In this document: positions 8,357 to 17,480 of the stretch, in pieces | How positions within the stretch are numbered: the first letter of the stretch is position 1 | How the letters are laid out: each line of letters opens with the position of its first letter | Source of the DNA: Streptomyces noursei ATCC 11455 | GTDB lineage: Bacteria > Actinomycetota > Actinomycetes > Streptomycetales > Streptomycetaceae | Direction: 5' to 3' | DNA length: 64,000 nucleotides | Assembly: GCF_001704275.1 (NCBI RefSeq) | Contig: NZ_CP011533.1 | Span: 7,192,001-7,256,000 of the forward strand | Made by a program: the position numbers and the translations under genes | The notes under the pieces: model-generated | What the model saw: the letters and a program-made list of their open reading frames with translations, nothing else | The model's database searches: none | What the model was told of the DNA's origin: nothing

Positions 8357-8971
8357 TCAGGCCGCCGCGGCGGCCTGCGCGCCGGGCATCCCGGCGGCGG
8401 TGTGCAGCGCCTCCGGGGTCAGTACGGACGCCGGGGCCAGCACCCCGCACTCCCGGCAGGCCGGGCCGACGGCCGGGCAGCCGTCCGGGCCGGGGACCCA
8501 CGCGAAGCGGGTGCCGCCGCAGACCGGGCAGTCGCGGCGCGGGCGGCCCGCCTCCATCGCCGCGATCATGCGGCGCAGCACCTCGGAGAGGTGGGCCGCC
8601 GGGTGCCGCTGCGGGGAGGCGCAGGGCACGATGTCGTAGCCGCCCCAGGTGCGGCGGTGCCATGCGTCCAGCGCGCTGGGCTGGCGGATGCCGTGGTGCT
8701 TCTCGCGGCGGCGCCGGGCGGCGAACTCCTCCTCGTAGGCGAGCCAGAGGGCGCGCGCCTCTTCCAACTCGGCGAGCGCGGCCACCAGCCGCGCCGGATC
8801 GGGGTCGCGGTCCTGGAGGGCGAATCCGGCCCTGGTGCACAGATGGTGCCAGGTCGCGCGGTGCCCGTATGGGGCGAAGCGCTCCAAGCACTTGCGCAGG
8901 GCGGTGCGCCGCCTGACGGTGACGAGTCGCGGATTGCGGACCTGTTCTGCGAGGGCTCTGAAACCGGCCAT
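8357..8971 (-). CDS. Hypothetical protein with C-terminal zinc-ribbon-like cysteines
   Basis: A 204-residue protein that I do not recognise. It is rich in Arg, Ala and Glu, with a predicted helical middle (residues 60-95, many Glu/Arg) and two Cys pairs near the end: Cys148-x2-Cys151 (CPVCGG) and Cys172-x2-Cys175 (CREC), consistent with a zinc ribbon. The codon usage is typical for the genome, and the ATG (MAGFRAL) follows GGAGG. No membrane segment or signal peptide. It is monocistronic, divergent from the acylase gene. Confidence 0.7.
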   Translation of the reverse strand: MAGFRALAEQVRNPRLVTVRRRTALRKCLERFAPYGHRATWHHLCTRAGFALQDRDPDPARLVAALAELEEARALWLAYEEEFAARRRREKHHGIRQPSALDAWHRRTWGGYDIVPCASPQRHPAAHLSEVLRRMIAAMEAGRPRRDCPVCGGTRFAWVPGPDGCPAVGPACRECGVLAPASVLTPEALHTAAGMPGAQAAAAA

Positions 8972-9234
8972 GGTGCTTCCACCTCCGAGGAGGATCCCGA
9001 CTGGACAGGGAATGGACGTAGTCGGCCGCCACCTGGATCCATCGAATTCCTTTGCGGTTTTGGGTGGCGATGTGACGGGGTGTCCGGCCGTGCGACGCCC
9101 ACCGACATCTGCCCGCTGTGGGGAATTCGAAAAGGTGACTGTTGTTCATCTTCCGGTAACGAGTAACCGACGGTAACGTCCGGCGCACCTTCCCGGGCTC
9201 GCCAAGAGCAGCGGGACCCCCTCAAGGAGCAGGA

Positions 9235-12057
9235 ATGCAGCGACGTACCGGAAGGCTCAGGACCGCCGCCACGGCAGCCCTGTTCGCCTTGGGTGCCACG
9301 TTCTTGGCACCGCCCCCCAGCGCGACCGCGGCCGTGCCGCACGACGTTGACGACCATTGCCAGGGCCAGTGCGCGGACATCCTGCCGCCCGGTGCGACGG
9401 GCAACGCCACCCTGATGCAGATCCTCGGCAACAAGCTGTTCGGCACCCATCCGCCGCACACCACCGACCAGATCGCCCCCTACAACGCCCTGGCCGGCGG
9501 CTACCGTTCGCTCACCGACGACACCCTCACCGACTTCTTCAACGACGCCTCCTTCGGCGTCGCGAAGGACCAGGTCGCCTCGGTGAGCACGCCGCGTCCG
9601 GACGTCAGCATCACCCGCGACAAGAAGACCGGTGTCCCGCACATCAAGGGCACCACCCGCTACGGCACCGAGTACGGCGCCGGCTACGCCGCGGGCCAGG
9701 ACCGGCTGTGGCTGATGGACCTCTTCCGGCACATCGGACGCGGCGAGCTGACCTCCTTCGCCGGCGGCGCCCTTGCCAACCAGGGCCTGGAGCAGCAGTT
9801 CTGGCCCTCGGCCCCGTACACCGAGGCCGACCTCCAGGCGCAGGTGGACGCCATCCGCGACAACAACGGCGAGCGCGGCAAGCAGGCCATGGCGGACGCC
9901 CAGGCGTACGTGGACGGCATCAACGCCTACCGCGAACAGTCCAAGAACGGCCGCTACTTCCCCGGCGAGTACGTCGTCACCGGCCACATCGACGCGATCA
10001 CCAACGCCGGTGAGATCCAGCCGTTCAAGCTCACCGACCTGATAGCCCTGGCCTCCGTCGTCGGCGGCCTCTTCGGCAACGGCGGCGGCGGCGAGGTGCC
10101 GTCCGCCCTCGCCCTGCTCTCCGCCCAGCAGAAGTACGGCCTGGAGAAGGGCACCAAGGTCTGGGAGTCCTTCCGCGAGCGGAACGACCCCGAGGCGGTC
10201 AAGACCCTGCACGACGGCCAGAGCTTCCCCTACGCCGTCAAGCCCGCCAAGGCCAAGGGCACCGCGCTGCCCGACCGCGGCTCGGTCACCCCCGAGCCGC
10301 TGGTCTTCGACCGCACCGGCGCCGCCGCCTCCAAGAGCGCCACCCCGCCCCGCGACCCGGTCAAGGCCCCGGAGAAGTACCGGAAGTTGGAGGGCCTCTT
10401 CAAGGACGGCGTGCTGCCCAAGGGGAGCTTCGACCCGACCCAGCACCGCGGGATGTCCAACGCCCTGCTGGTCTCCGGCAAGCACACCGCCAGCGGCCAC
10501 CCGGTCGCCGTCTTCGGTCCGCAGACCGGCTACTTCGCGCCCCAGCTGCTGATGCTCCAGGAGATCCAGGGCCCCGGCATCAGCGCCCGCGGCGCCTCGT
10601 TCGCCGGCGTCGGGATGTACGTCCAGCTCGGCCGCGGCCAGGACTACGCCTGGAGCGCCACCTCCGCCGGCCAGGACATCACCGACACCTACGCCGTCGA
10701 CCTGTGCAACGCGGACGGCTCGGCGCCCACCAAGGAGTCCACCTCCTACCGCTACCACGGCCGCTGCCTGCCGATGGAGAAGCTGGAGCGCACCAACTCC
10801 TGGAAGCCCACCGTCGCCGACCCCACCGCGGCCGGCTCGTACCGGATGCAGGTCTTCCGCACCAAGTACGGCACCGTCACCCACCGCGCCACCGTCGGCG
10901 GCAAGCCCGTCGCCTACACCGCGCTGCGCTCCACCTACCGCCACGAGGCCGACTCCATCATCGGCTTCCAGATGCTCAACGACCCGTCGTACGTCCACGA
11001 CGCCAAGAGCTTCCAGCAGGCCGCCCAGCACATCGGCTACGCCTTCAACTGGTTCTACGCCGACTCCCGCGACATCGCGTACTACAACAGCGGCCTCAAC
11101 CCCGTCCGCAACCCCGACGTCGATCCCGCGCTGCCCGTCAGGGCCGAACCGGCCTACGAGTGGAAGGGCTTCGACCCCGCCACCAACACCACCGCCTACA
11201 CCCCGCCCGCCCAGCACCCGCAGTCCATCGACCAGGACTACTACGTCTCCTGGAACAACAAGCAGGCCAAGGACTACGACTCGGCGGGCTTCGGCAACGG
11301 CCCGGTGCACCGCGCCAACCTGCTCGACGACCGGGTGCGCGCGCTCACCCGGGACGGCGGGGTCACCCGGGCCTCCCTGACGCGGGCGATGGCCGACGCC
11401 GCCCTCACCGACCTGCGCGGCGAGGACGTGCTGCCCGAACTGCTGCGGGTCCTGGGCAGTAGGCCGGTCACCGACCCCGCACTGCGCGGGGCGATCCAGC
11501 GGCTGGACGCCTGGCGCAAGGACGGCGCCCAGCGCCGCGAGACCACCCCCGGCTCGCACACCTACGCCCACTCCGACGCGGTCCGGCTGATGGACGCCTG
11601 GTGGCCGCTGATGGTCCAGGAGACCTTCCGGCCCGGCCTCGGCACCGACCTCTACGACGCGGTGCGCGCCAACCTCGCGATCGACGAGTCCCCGTCGGCC
11701 GGCCACGGCCCCACCGGCGCGCACGCCGGATCGGCCTTCCAGTACGGCTGGTGGAGCTATGTCGACAAGGACCTGCGCGCGGTGCTCGGCGACCGCGTCC
11801 AGGGCCCGCTCGCCGCACGCTACTGCGGCAACGGCGACCTCTCCGCCTGCCGCGACACGCTCCTGGCCACCCTCCGCCAGGCCGACGCGCGGACCGCCGC
11901 CCAGGTCTACCCGGGCGACGACACCTGCAAGGCCGGCGACCAGTGGTGCGCGGACTCGATCGTCCACCGCGCGGTCGGCGGTCTGACCCACGACAAGATG
12001 AGCTGGCAGAACCGCCCCACCTACCAGCAGGTGGTGGAATTCCCCGCCCACAGGTAG
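9235..12057 (+). CDS. Secreted penicillin acylase family hydrolase
   Basis: A 940-residue Ntn-hydrolase precursor. A Sec signal peptide covers residues 1-33 (basic MQRRTGRLR, hydrophobic core, ATAAVP end). The alpha-chain region runs to about residue 407; RGMSNALLVSGKHTASG places the autocatalytic nucleophile at Ser408, becoming the N-terminus of the beta chain. The family includes penicillin G acylase, aculeacin A acylase and AHL acylases, which hydrolyse amide-linked acyl chains. AAGGAGCAGGA precedes the ATG. The substrate (lipopeptide, AHL or beta-lactam) is not readable from sequence. Confidence 0.88.
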   Translation: MQRRTGRLRTAATAALFALGATFLAPPPSATAAVPHDVDDHCQGQCADILPPGATGNATLMQILGNKLFGTHPPHTTDQIAPYNALAGGYRSLTDDTLTDFFNDASFGVAKDQVASVSTPRPDVSITRDKKTGVPHIKGTTRYGTEYGAGYAAGQDRLWLMDLFRHIGRGELTSFAGGALANQGLEQQFWPSAPYTEADLQAQVDAIRDNNGERGKQAMADAQAYVDGINAYREQSKNGRYFPGEYVVTGHIDAITNAGEIQPFKLTDLIALASVVGGLFGNGGGGEVPSALALLSAQQKYGLEKGTKVWESFRERNDPEAVKTLHDGQSFPYAVKPAKAKGTALPDRGSVTPEPLVFDRTGAAASKSATPPRDPVKAPEKYRKLEGLFKDGVLPKGSFDPTQHRGMSNALLVSGKHTASGHPVAVFGPQTGYFAPQLLMLQEIQGPGISARGASFAGVGMYVQLGRGQDYAWSATSAGQDITDTYAVDLCNADGSAPTKESTSYRYHGRCLPMEKLERTNSWKPTVADPTAAGSYRMQVFRTKYGTVTHRATVGGKPVAYTALRSTYRHEADSIIGFQMLNDPSYVHDAKSFQQAAQHIGYAFNWFYADSRDIAYYNSGLNPVRNPDVDPALPVRAEPAYEWKGFDPATNTTAYTPPAQHPQSIDQDYYVSWNNKQAKDYDSAGFGNGPVHRANLLDDRVRALTRDGGVTRASLTRAMADAALTDLRGEDVLPELLRVLGSRPVTDPALRGAIQRLDAWRKDGAQRRETTPGSHTYAHSDAVRLMDAWWPLMVQETFRPGLGTDLYDAVRANLAIDESPSAGHGPTGAHAGSAFQYGWWSYVDKDLRAVLGDRVQGPLAARYCGNGDLSACRDTLLATLRQADARTAAQVYPGDDTCKAGDQWCADSIVHRAVGGLTHDKMSWQNRPTYQQVVEFPAHR

Positions 12058-12072
12058 CGGAGCGAACGACAC

Positions 12073-12102
12073 GGGCCCCGGGGTGCGCACACCCCGGGGC
12101 CC
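12073..12102. terminator. Strong hairpin terminator after the acylase gene
   Basis: A perfect 13-bp stem (GGGCCCCGGGGTG pairing with CACCCCGGGGCCC) with a CGCA loop, 16 bases after the acylase stop codon. There is no U tract, as usual in Streptomyces. Confidence 0.8.
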
Positions 12103-12198
12103 CGCCGGCGACCTGCCCCGGTGATCTCCGGATGGGTTTTCGGGACGGCTATGCTGCTCATTCCCGAATTTGGGGGAAGGGAAAGCGAGTAGGGGCAC

Positions 12199-13239
12199 AT
12201 GGCCGCGTCAGGTCCGCAGCAGTACCCGAGTCCGCAGCAGTACCCGACGGAGCTGCTGGACACCACGATGGACCAGCTGCGCACGCTGATCACGGTGCAC
12301 GAGGAGGGCACCGCGCTGGCGGCGGCCCGCCGGCTGGGCCGCGAGCAGTCCAGCGTGCAGAAGCAACTCGACACCATGAACCGCACCTTCGCGGCGCTCT
12401 GCGGCGAGGAGTTGGTCCTCAAGCAGGGCCGGGGCCGCGATGCGCGGTTCACCGCCACCGGCGAGGCCCTGGTCGAACTGGCCCGGCGCACCCTCGGCGA
12501 GTGGTCCGCGGGTGTCCACGGCGCCCGCCGCCGCCTCGGCCGCACGCTCTCCGTCGGCACCACCCGCTACACCCTCGGCTTCCTCCTGGACGCCGTGGAG
12601 CACGTCAGCGAGGACTTCGACCGCGAGGGCGTCGACCTGAAGATCACCCACGTCCGCACCGCCGACCTCTTCACCAAGCTCCGCTCCCAGGAACTGGACC
12701 TGGTCTGCGGCAGCGTCGTGGTCACCGAGGGCGAGGAGGCCGCCCAACTCGCCCCGTACGAGGTGATGGAGTGGCGGCGCAGCGGGCTGTCCCTGCTGAC
12801 CAACCTGCCGCCGGAGCGGCTGCCCGGCGGCTCGTTCCCCGCCGGCCAACTGCCGCGGCTGCCGCTGGTGGTCTCCACGGGCGGGCTGATCGACCGCTTC
12901 CTGACCGCCTGGTACGGCAGCGACTACCGCCAGAAGCTGACCGTGGCCGCCGAGATCGAGGCCGCCCACTACGGCTTCGAGCTGCTCCGCTCGGGGGTGG
13001 TCAGCGGCGCGATGCTGGTCACCAGGGGCCTGGGGGAGGCGGCGTCGGACGGCCACCTCCCGGAGGCCGGCGGCCTGCGCACCCTGGAGGTCACCGGGGA
13101 CGTCGGCCCCCGCACGGAGGTCCTGGTCGGCGTCTTCACCCGACGCGGCGAACGGGACTCCTACGGGCCGGAGCACCCGCTCAACCGCCTCTGGGAGGTG
13201 CTCTCCTGGGAGAGCGAGCGCTGGTGGCTCCGGCCCTGA
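12199..13239 (+). CDS. LysR-type transcriptional regulator
   Basis: A 346-residue protein. After a Gln/Pro/Tyr-rich leader with a tandem PQQYP repeat, a winged helix begins around residue 22 (MDQLRTLITVHEEGTALAAARRLGREQSSVQKQLDTM), followed by a two-lobe LysR substrate-binding domain from about residue 112. The ligand is unknown. It converges with an MFS transporter gene whose promoter carries an ATCTC-N7-GAGAT site of LysR (T-N11-A) form, making that carrier a candidate target. Confidence 0.75.
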   Translation: MAASGPQQYPSPQQYPTELLDTTMDQLRTLITVHEEGTALAAARRLGREQSSVQKQLDTMNRTFAALCGEELVLKQGRGRDARFTATGEALVELARRTLGEWSAGVHGARRRLGRTLSVGTTRYTLGFLLDAVEHVSEDFDREGVDLKITHVRTADLFTKLRSQELDLVCGSVVVTEGEEAAQLAPYEVMEWRRSGLSLLTNLPPERLPGGSFPAGQLPRLPLVVSTGGLIDRFLTAWYGSDYRQKLTVAAEIEAAHYGFELLRSGVVSGAMLVTRGLGEAASDGHLPEAGGLRTLEVTGDVGPRTEVLVGVFTRRGERDSYGPEHPLNRLWEVLSWESERWWLRP

Positions 13240-13258
13240 ACGCCCCCAAGGGTGCGGC

Positions 13259-14593
13259 TCAGCCCAGGAGTTCGCGCTCCCGGGTCTCCGGCAGCACCAG
13301 TACGCACCCCAGCGACACCAGCGCCATCGCGCTCACGTACCACCCCACCGACGCGGAACCGAACGCCGCCTGGAGCCGGGTGGCGACCAGCGGCGCGACC
13401 GCCCCGCCGAGCACCCCGCCGAGGTTGTAGGCGAGCGACGCGCCCGAGTAGCGGACCGTGGTCCCGAACAGCTCCGGCAGGTAGGCGCCCATCGGGCCGT
13501 AGACCACGCCCATGCAGAACAGCGCGCCGCCGATGCCCAGGGCGATCAGCACCGGCTGCCGGGTGTCCAGCAGCGGGAAGAGGGCCAGTCCCCACACCAG
13601 GGCGAGCCCGGAGCCGCCCAGGATCAGCGTGCGGCGTCCGCTGCCGTCGGAACGGGTGGCCGCCAGCCAGGTGCCCGCCGCCAGGAACAGGCAGGCGACC
13701 AGGGAGAGTCCGAGCATGGTGGTGCGGGGGATCCCCAGGGTGCCGGTGGCGTACGCGAGGCAGTAGGTCGTGGCGGTGTAGAAGAGGCCGTAGGCGACGA
13801 CCATCCCGCCGGCACCCAGCAGCAGCTCCCGCGGATGCCGCCGGAAGACGTCCACGGCCGGGACCCGGCTGGCCTCCTGGGCGTCCAGCACCTTGGCGAA
13901 GACCGGCGTCTCGCTGATCTTCAGCCGGACGAACAGCCCCACCCCCACCAGCAGGAACGACAGCAGGAACGGCACCCGCCAGCCCCACGACCGGAAGGCC
14001 GCGTCGCTCATCGTCTCGGACAGCAGCCAGAACACCCCGGTCGCCGCGAAGAAGCCGACGGACGGCCCGAGTTGCGGGAAGGCGGCGTACAGTCCCCGCC
14101 GGCCGCGCGGCGCGTGCTCGACGGCCAGCAGCGCTGCCCCGCCCCACTCGCCGCCCAGCCCGATCCCCTGGAGGAAGCGCAGTGCGATCAGCAGCAGCGG
14201 CGCCCAGATCCCCCACGTCCCGTAGCCGGGCAGCAGGCCGACGAGCGCCGTGGACAGGCCCATCAGCAGCAGCGAGGCGACCAGGACCGACTTGCGGCCG
14301 ACCCGGTCGCCGAAGTGCCCGAAGACCACCGACCCGAGCGGCCGGGCGGCGAACGCCACCGCATAGGTGGAGAACGACGCGAGGGTGGCGTTGACCGGGT
14401 CGAGCGTCGGGAAGAACGCCTGGTTGAGCACCAGCGCCGCGGCCGTGCCGTAGATGTAGAAGTCGTAGAACTCGATGGCGGTCCCGATGAACGAGGCCAC
14501 GGCCACCCGCCGCAGGCTCTCCCCGCCGGCCGGCGCCGCGTCCGCGGACGCCGCCGGCTTCGCTGATGTCGCGTCACTGTGCACGAGCCGCAC
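13259..14593 (-). CDS. MFS transporter of the metabolite:H+ symporter (MHS) type
   Basis: A 444-residue carrier with about 12 membrane segments. The start region FIGTAIEFYDFYIYGTAAAL and FGHFGDRVGRKSVL are hallmarks of the MHS subfamily (ShiA, ProP, KgtP relatives), which import acids or zwitterions with protons. The substrate is unknown. ATG at 14593 is used. Convergent with the LysR gene, only 19 bp between stop codons. Confidence 0.85.
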   Translation of the reverse strand: MRLVHSDATSAKPAASADAAPAGGESLRRVAVASFIGTAIEFYDFYIYGTAAALVLNQAFFPTLDPVNATLASFSTYAVAFAARPLGSVVFGHFGDRVGRKSVLVASLLLMGLSTALVGLLPGYGTWGIWAPLLLIALRFLQGIGLGGEWGGAALLAVEHAPRGRRGLYAAFPQLGPSVGFFAATGVFWLLSETMSDAAFRSWGWRVPFLLSFLLVGVGLFVRLKISETPVFAKVLDAQEASRVPAVDVFRRHPRELLLGAGGMVVAYGLFYTATTYCLAYATGTLGIPRTTMLGLSLVACLFLAAGTWLAATRSDGSGRRTLILGGSGLALVWGLALFPLLDTRQPVLIALGIGGALFCMGVVYGPMGAYLPELFGTTVRYSGASLAYNLGGVLGGAVAPLVATRLQAAFGSASVGWYVSAMALVSLGCVLVLPETRERELLG

Positions 14594-14635
14594 TCTCTTG
14601 GTCGGTGTACGGGGCAGTCAATAGCCGAAATGATC

Positions 14636-14654
14636 TATCTCGGATGGTGAGATA
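14636..14654. promoter_or_regulatory. LysR-type inverted repeat upstream of the MHS transporter
   Basis: TATCTC and GAGATA are perfect arms separated by 7 bases, giving the ATCTC-N7-GAGAT form with T-N11-A spacing typical of LysR sites. It lies 43-61 bp upstream of the MFS start codon at 14593. A LysR gene is the next gene on the other side of the carrier. Confidence 0.5.
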
Positions 14655-14746
14655 TCGGGCACGGCCCGCCCGTCCGGCCACCACACCGGCCCGGACTGCC
14701 CCGAACGCCCCGAACACCCCCCGTCCCCGGTCACCGCCAACGGCCC

Positions 14747-16051
14747 CTACGGATACCGCAGATACCGCTCCCGCACCCGCCGGAAGCGCCCGAGCCGCTC
14801 CTTCCAGGCTCCCGCGATCTCCTCGACCCCCGCGCCTGCGTCGATCATCGTGCGGACGGTGTCGGTGCCGGCCAGTCGGTCGAAGTGGTCGGCGCGCCAG
14901 GCGAAGTCCTTCCACAGGTGCCGGACGGTGACCAGGAGCCCGATGCCGGTCCGCACCGGGTCGAAGACGTCCCGGTCGTGGACGTGGAGTTGGAGGCCGC
15001 CGATCGTCCTGCCCTGGAACTTGGAGAAGGTCGGGGCGAAGTACGCCTCGCGGAAGTACACGCCGGGCAGGCCCAGTCCGGTGGCGGCCTCGGCCCAGCG
15101 GCGGTCCAGGCCCTCGGCGCCGAGGAGTTCGAAGGGGCGGGTGGTGCCGCGGCCCTCGGAGAGGTTGGTGCCCTCGAACAGGCAGGTCCCGGCATAGGCC
15201 AGGGCGGTGTCGGGGGTGGGCATGTTGGGGCTCGGGGGCACCCAGGGGAGCCCGGTCGCGTCGAAGAAGTCGGTGCGGCGCCAGCCGGTCATCCGGACCG
15301 TCTCCAGCGGCACCGGGCGCCCGGCGGCGGCCGGCACGAACGCGCCGTTGAAGAGCAGCGCCAGCTCCACCACCGTCATGCCGTGCGCCTGCGCGATCGG
15401 CTCCCGGCCGACGAAGGAGGAGTACCGCCGGTCCAGCACGGGGCCGGTCGCGGCCCGGCCGGTCACCGGGTTGGGGCGGTCCAGCACCACGAACCGCTTG
15501 CCGGCCAGGACGGCCGCCACCATGCAGTCGTAGAGCGTCCAGATGTAGGTGTAGAAGCGGGCGCCGACGTCCTGGATGTCGAAGACCACGGTGTCCACGC
15601 CGGAGGCGGTGAAGATGTCGGCGAGCTCCCGGCCGCTCTTGTCGTAGGTGTCGTAGACGGGCAGGCCGGTGGCCGGGTCGTCGTAGCGGCCCTCGGAGCC
15701 ACCGGCCTGGGCGGTGCCCCGGAAGCCGTGCTCCGGCCCGAAGACGGCGGCCAGCCGGACCCGGGGGTCGGCGTGCATCACGTCCACGATGTGCCGGATT
15801 CCCCCGCGCCCGGCCTCGGCCGCGCGGGAGGTGCCCCCACTCGTGACGCCGGTGGGGTTGGTGACGATGCCGACCCGCCGGCCGGCCAGGAGGCGGTAGC
15901 CGTCGGCGGCCAGGCGGTCGAAGCCGGTGCGCACCCGCCGGCCGCCGGCGTCCGGCGCGGCCTGGGCGGCGGCCGGGCCCGTGGAGACCGCTGCCGCGGC
16001 CGCCCCGGTCGCCGCCAACTGCCCCAGCAGAACACGTCTCGACAGAGCCAT
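14747..16051 (-). CDS. NamZ-like exo-beta-N-acetylmuramidase domain protein (DUF1343), Tat-exported
   Basis: A 434-residue protein of the DUF1343/NamZ family, whose Tannerella member trims N-acetylmuramic acid from peptidoglycan fragments. The N-terminus has a twin-arginine signal (SRRVLLGQLAATGAAAAA, then AQAAPDA). Body motifs include GIVTNPTGVT, FGPEHGFRG, FDIQDVGARFYTYIWTLY, LDRPNPVTG and LFEGTNLSEGRGTTRPFE. ATG at 16051 follows GGAGG. A much longer in-frame reading upstream is a shadow of the monooxygenase. Likely extracytoplasmic cell-wall turnover or scavenging. Confidence 0.88.
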   Translation of the reverse strand: MALSRRVLLGQLAATGAAAAAVSTGPAAAQAAPDAGGRRVRTGFDRLAADGYRLLAGRRVGIVTNPTGVTSGGTSRAAEAGRGGIRHIVDVMHADPRVRLAAVFGPEHGFRGTAQAGGSEGRYDDPATGLPVYDTYDKSGRELADIFTASGVDTVVFDIQDVGARFYTYIWTLYDCMVAAVLAGKRFVVLDRPNPVTGRAATGPVLDRRYSSFVGREPIAQAHGMTVVELALLFNGAFVPAAAGRPVPLETVRMTGWRRTDFFDATGLPWVPPSPNMPTPDTALAYAGTCLFEGTNLSEGRGTTRPFELLGAEGLDRRWAEAATGLGLPGVYFREAYFAPTFSKFQGRTIGGLQLHVHDRDVFDPVRTGIGLLVTVRHLWKDFAWRADHFDRLAGTDTVRTMIDAGAGVEEIAGAWKERLGRFRRVRERYLRYP

Positions 16052-16179
16052 GCGCACACCTCCGTGAGCGGTGGTCGACTCGATGTGTGTCGTGGGCACG
16101 CTAACGCTCGGCGGCCCGGTGCGGAACGCGCCGGGCCGGTCCTCGTGGCGGAGCGGGCGGGTGGCGTCGGGCGGGGCGG

Positions 16180-17304
16180 TCAGTCCTCCAGCGCGAGCGC
16201 GCGCTTGGCCCGGTCGACGGACTCCTCGGAGGCCGGTCCGCCGGGATTCTCCACGGCGAGCGCCTGGTTGAGCGCGACGAACGGGCGCATCCGCTCCTCG
16301 TAGCGGGCGAAGGCCGCGCGGTGGTCGTCGCCCGCACCGCGCAGGGCGGCGGCCAGGACATGCGCACCCACGAGGGCGAGGCTGGTCCCCTGACCGGACA
16401 GCGGCGAGGCGCAGTACCCGGCGTCGCCGAGCAGCACGGTCCTGCCGTGCGACCAGCGGTTCATGTGGACCTGCGTCATCGCGTCGGAGTAGAAGTCGGA
16501 TGCCTCCCACAGGGCCTTCAGCAGCCGCGGGGTCTCCCAGCGCAGGGCTGCCATCCGGTCGGCGACGACACGCTTGTGCGCCGCGGTGTCGAGTGGCCCG
16601 GCGGGCAGCGGCCCGGCCGCGAAGCCGAACGAGATCCGCAGCTCGGTGTTGTCGCGCACCGGGTAGATGCCGTAGCCGGCCTCGCCGTCCCTGAGCCACA
16701 CCTGCCAGTCGTCCAGGCCCAGGAAGTTGTCCGCGGTGAAGATCGCCAGGTGCATGCCCAGATGGCGGGTGAACCGCTCCTCCGGTCCGAAGCCCAGCCG
16801 CCGCACCGCCGAATGCAGGCCGTCGGCCCCCACGACCAGGTCGAACGTCCGGGGACGGCCCCGCTCGAAGGTGACGCGTATCCCGCCCTCGCCCCTTCCC
16901 TCCTCGTCCTGGTCCAGCGCCGTGATGCGGTCACCGAAGACGAACTCGACGCCGTCGCCGGCCTGTTCGTGCAGGACGTGGACCAGGTCCTCGCGCAGCA
17001 GCTCGATGTCCTCGCTCACCAGCCGGCCGCTGCTGAAGGTCGCCTCGGTCGAGCGGTGGACCTCCCTGCCGTCCCCGTCCAGCACCGACATGCCGCGCAT
17101 CCGGGTGCGGTGCGCGCGGACCCGGTCCAGCAGCCCCATCCGCTCGACGACGTCGAGTGCGGTGCCCCGGATGTCGACGGCCTGGCCGCCGCGGCGCCGG
17201 CCCGGCGTGTGTTCCACCACCGTCACGGCGACCCTGTCGCGGTGCAGCCAGTGGGCGAGTGCGGATCCGGCGACCCCGGCGCCGGAGATGAGCACGGTCT
17301 TCAT
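16180..17304 (-). CDS. FAD-dependent monooxygenase (PHBH/TetX-like fold)
   Basis: A 374-residue class A flavin monooxygenase. GAGVAGSALAHWL is the FAD-binding GxGxxG motif at residues 8-20, VVGADGLHSAVRR is the DG motif, and LLGDAGYCASPLSGQGTSLAL is the GD motif. The family hydroxylates aromatics, polyketides or tetracycline-type drugs using NAD(P)H and O2. ATG at 17304 follows GGAGC. Divergent from the GntR-TetR regulator with a 176-bp operator-filled gap, so it is probably the regulator's main target and perhaps a drug-modifying enzyme. Confidence 0.85.
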   Translation of the reverse strand: MKTVLISGAGVAGSALAHWLHRDRVAVTVVEHTPGRRRGGQAVDIRGTALDVVERMGLLDRVRAHRTRMRGMSVLDGDGREVHRSTEATFSSGRLVSEDIELLREDLVHVLHEQAGDGVEFVFGDRITALDQDEEGRGEGGIRVTFERGRPRTFDLVVGADGLHSAVRRLGFGPEERFTRHLGMHLAIFTADNFLGLDDWQVWLRDGEAGYGIYPVRDNTELRISFGFAAGPLPAGPLDTAAHKRVVADRMAALRWETPRLLKALWEASDFYSDAMTQVHMNRWSHGRTVLLGDAGYCASPLSGQGTSLALVGAHVLAAALRGAGDDHRAAFARYEERMRPFVALNQALAVENPGGPASEESVDRAKRALALED

Positions 17305-17316
17305 GCACGCTCCTTC

Positions 17317-17348
17317 ATACGCTGTACGCGGCTGAATGTACGACGTAT
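17317..17348. promoter_or_regulatory. Long inverted repeat, candidate operator (TetR-half type)
   Basis: ATACGCTGTAC (17317-17327) and GTACGACGTAT (17338-17348) match as inverted arms at 9 of 11 positions with a 10-base spacer. It lies immediately upstream of the monooxygenase ribosome site, where binding would block transcription. Confidence 0.55.
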
Positions 17349-17379
17349 GCGCAGCGCCGCCAACTGCCCGTTTCTCCCT

Positions 17380-17394
17380 TCTGTTCTAGGTCAG
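17380..17394. promoter_or_regulatory. Palindromic site A, TCTGTTCTAGGTCAG
   Basis: It matches the inverted copy at 17428-17442 at 13 of 15 positions; both approximate the palindrome CTGWACTAGTWCAG. The CTAGT core resembles GntR-family sites. Lies between the divergent monooxygenase and fusion-regulator genes. Confidence 0.55.
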
Positions 17395-17427
17395 ATGGCA
17401 CTCCCGGGCACTCCGCGCTGGTAGCGT

Positions 17428-17442
17428 CTGAACTAGTACAGA
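17428..17442. promoter_or_regulatory. Palindromic site B, CTGAACTAGTACAGA
   Basis: CTGAACTAGTACAG is a near-perfect palindrome (13/15 match to site A when inverted). It is 39 bp upstream of the regulator start at 17481. The centres of A and B are 48 bp apart. Confidence 0.55.
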
Positions 17443-17480
17443 TCCCGTGGGCGCGAAAAAAATCCCGAGGAGTCGACCGC

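Noticed and set aside
9151..9180. Repeated GGTAACG upstream of the acylase as a PHO box
   Set aside because: Only one unit resembles GTTCACC; spacing and sequence do not fit PhoP direct repeats.
8566..12198. A 1210-codon open frame antisense to the acylase gene
   Set aside because: Shadow of the GC-rich codon bias of the acylase gene on the other strand; composition is Gly/Val/Ala-rich without motifs.
14747..16699. Long in-frame extension of the NamZ-like gene
   Set aside because: The extension overlaps the FAD monooxygenase; the Tat signal and GGAGG at 16051 fix the start.
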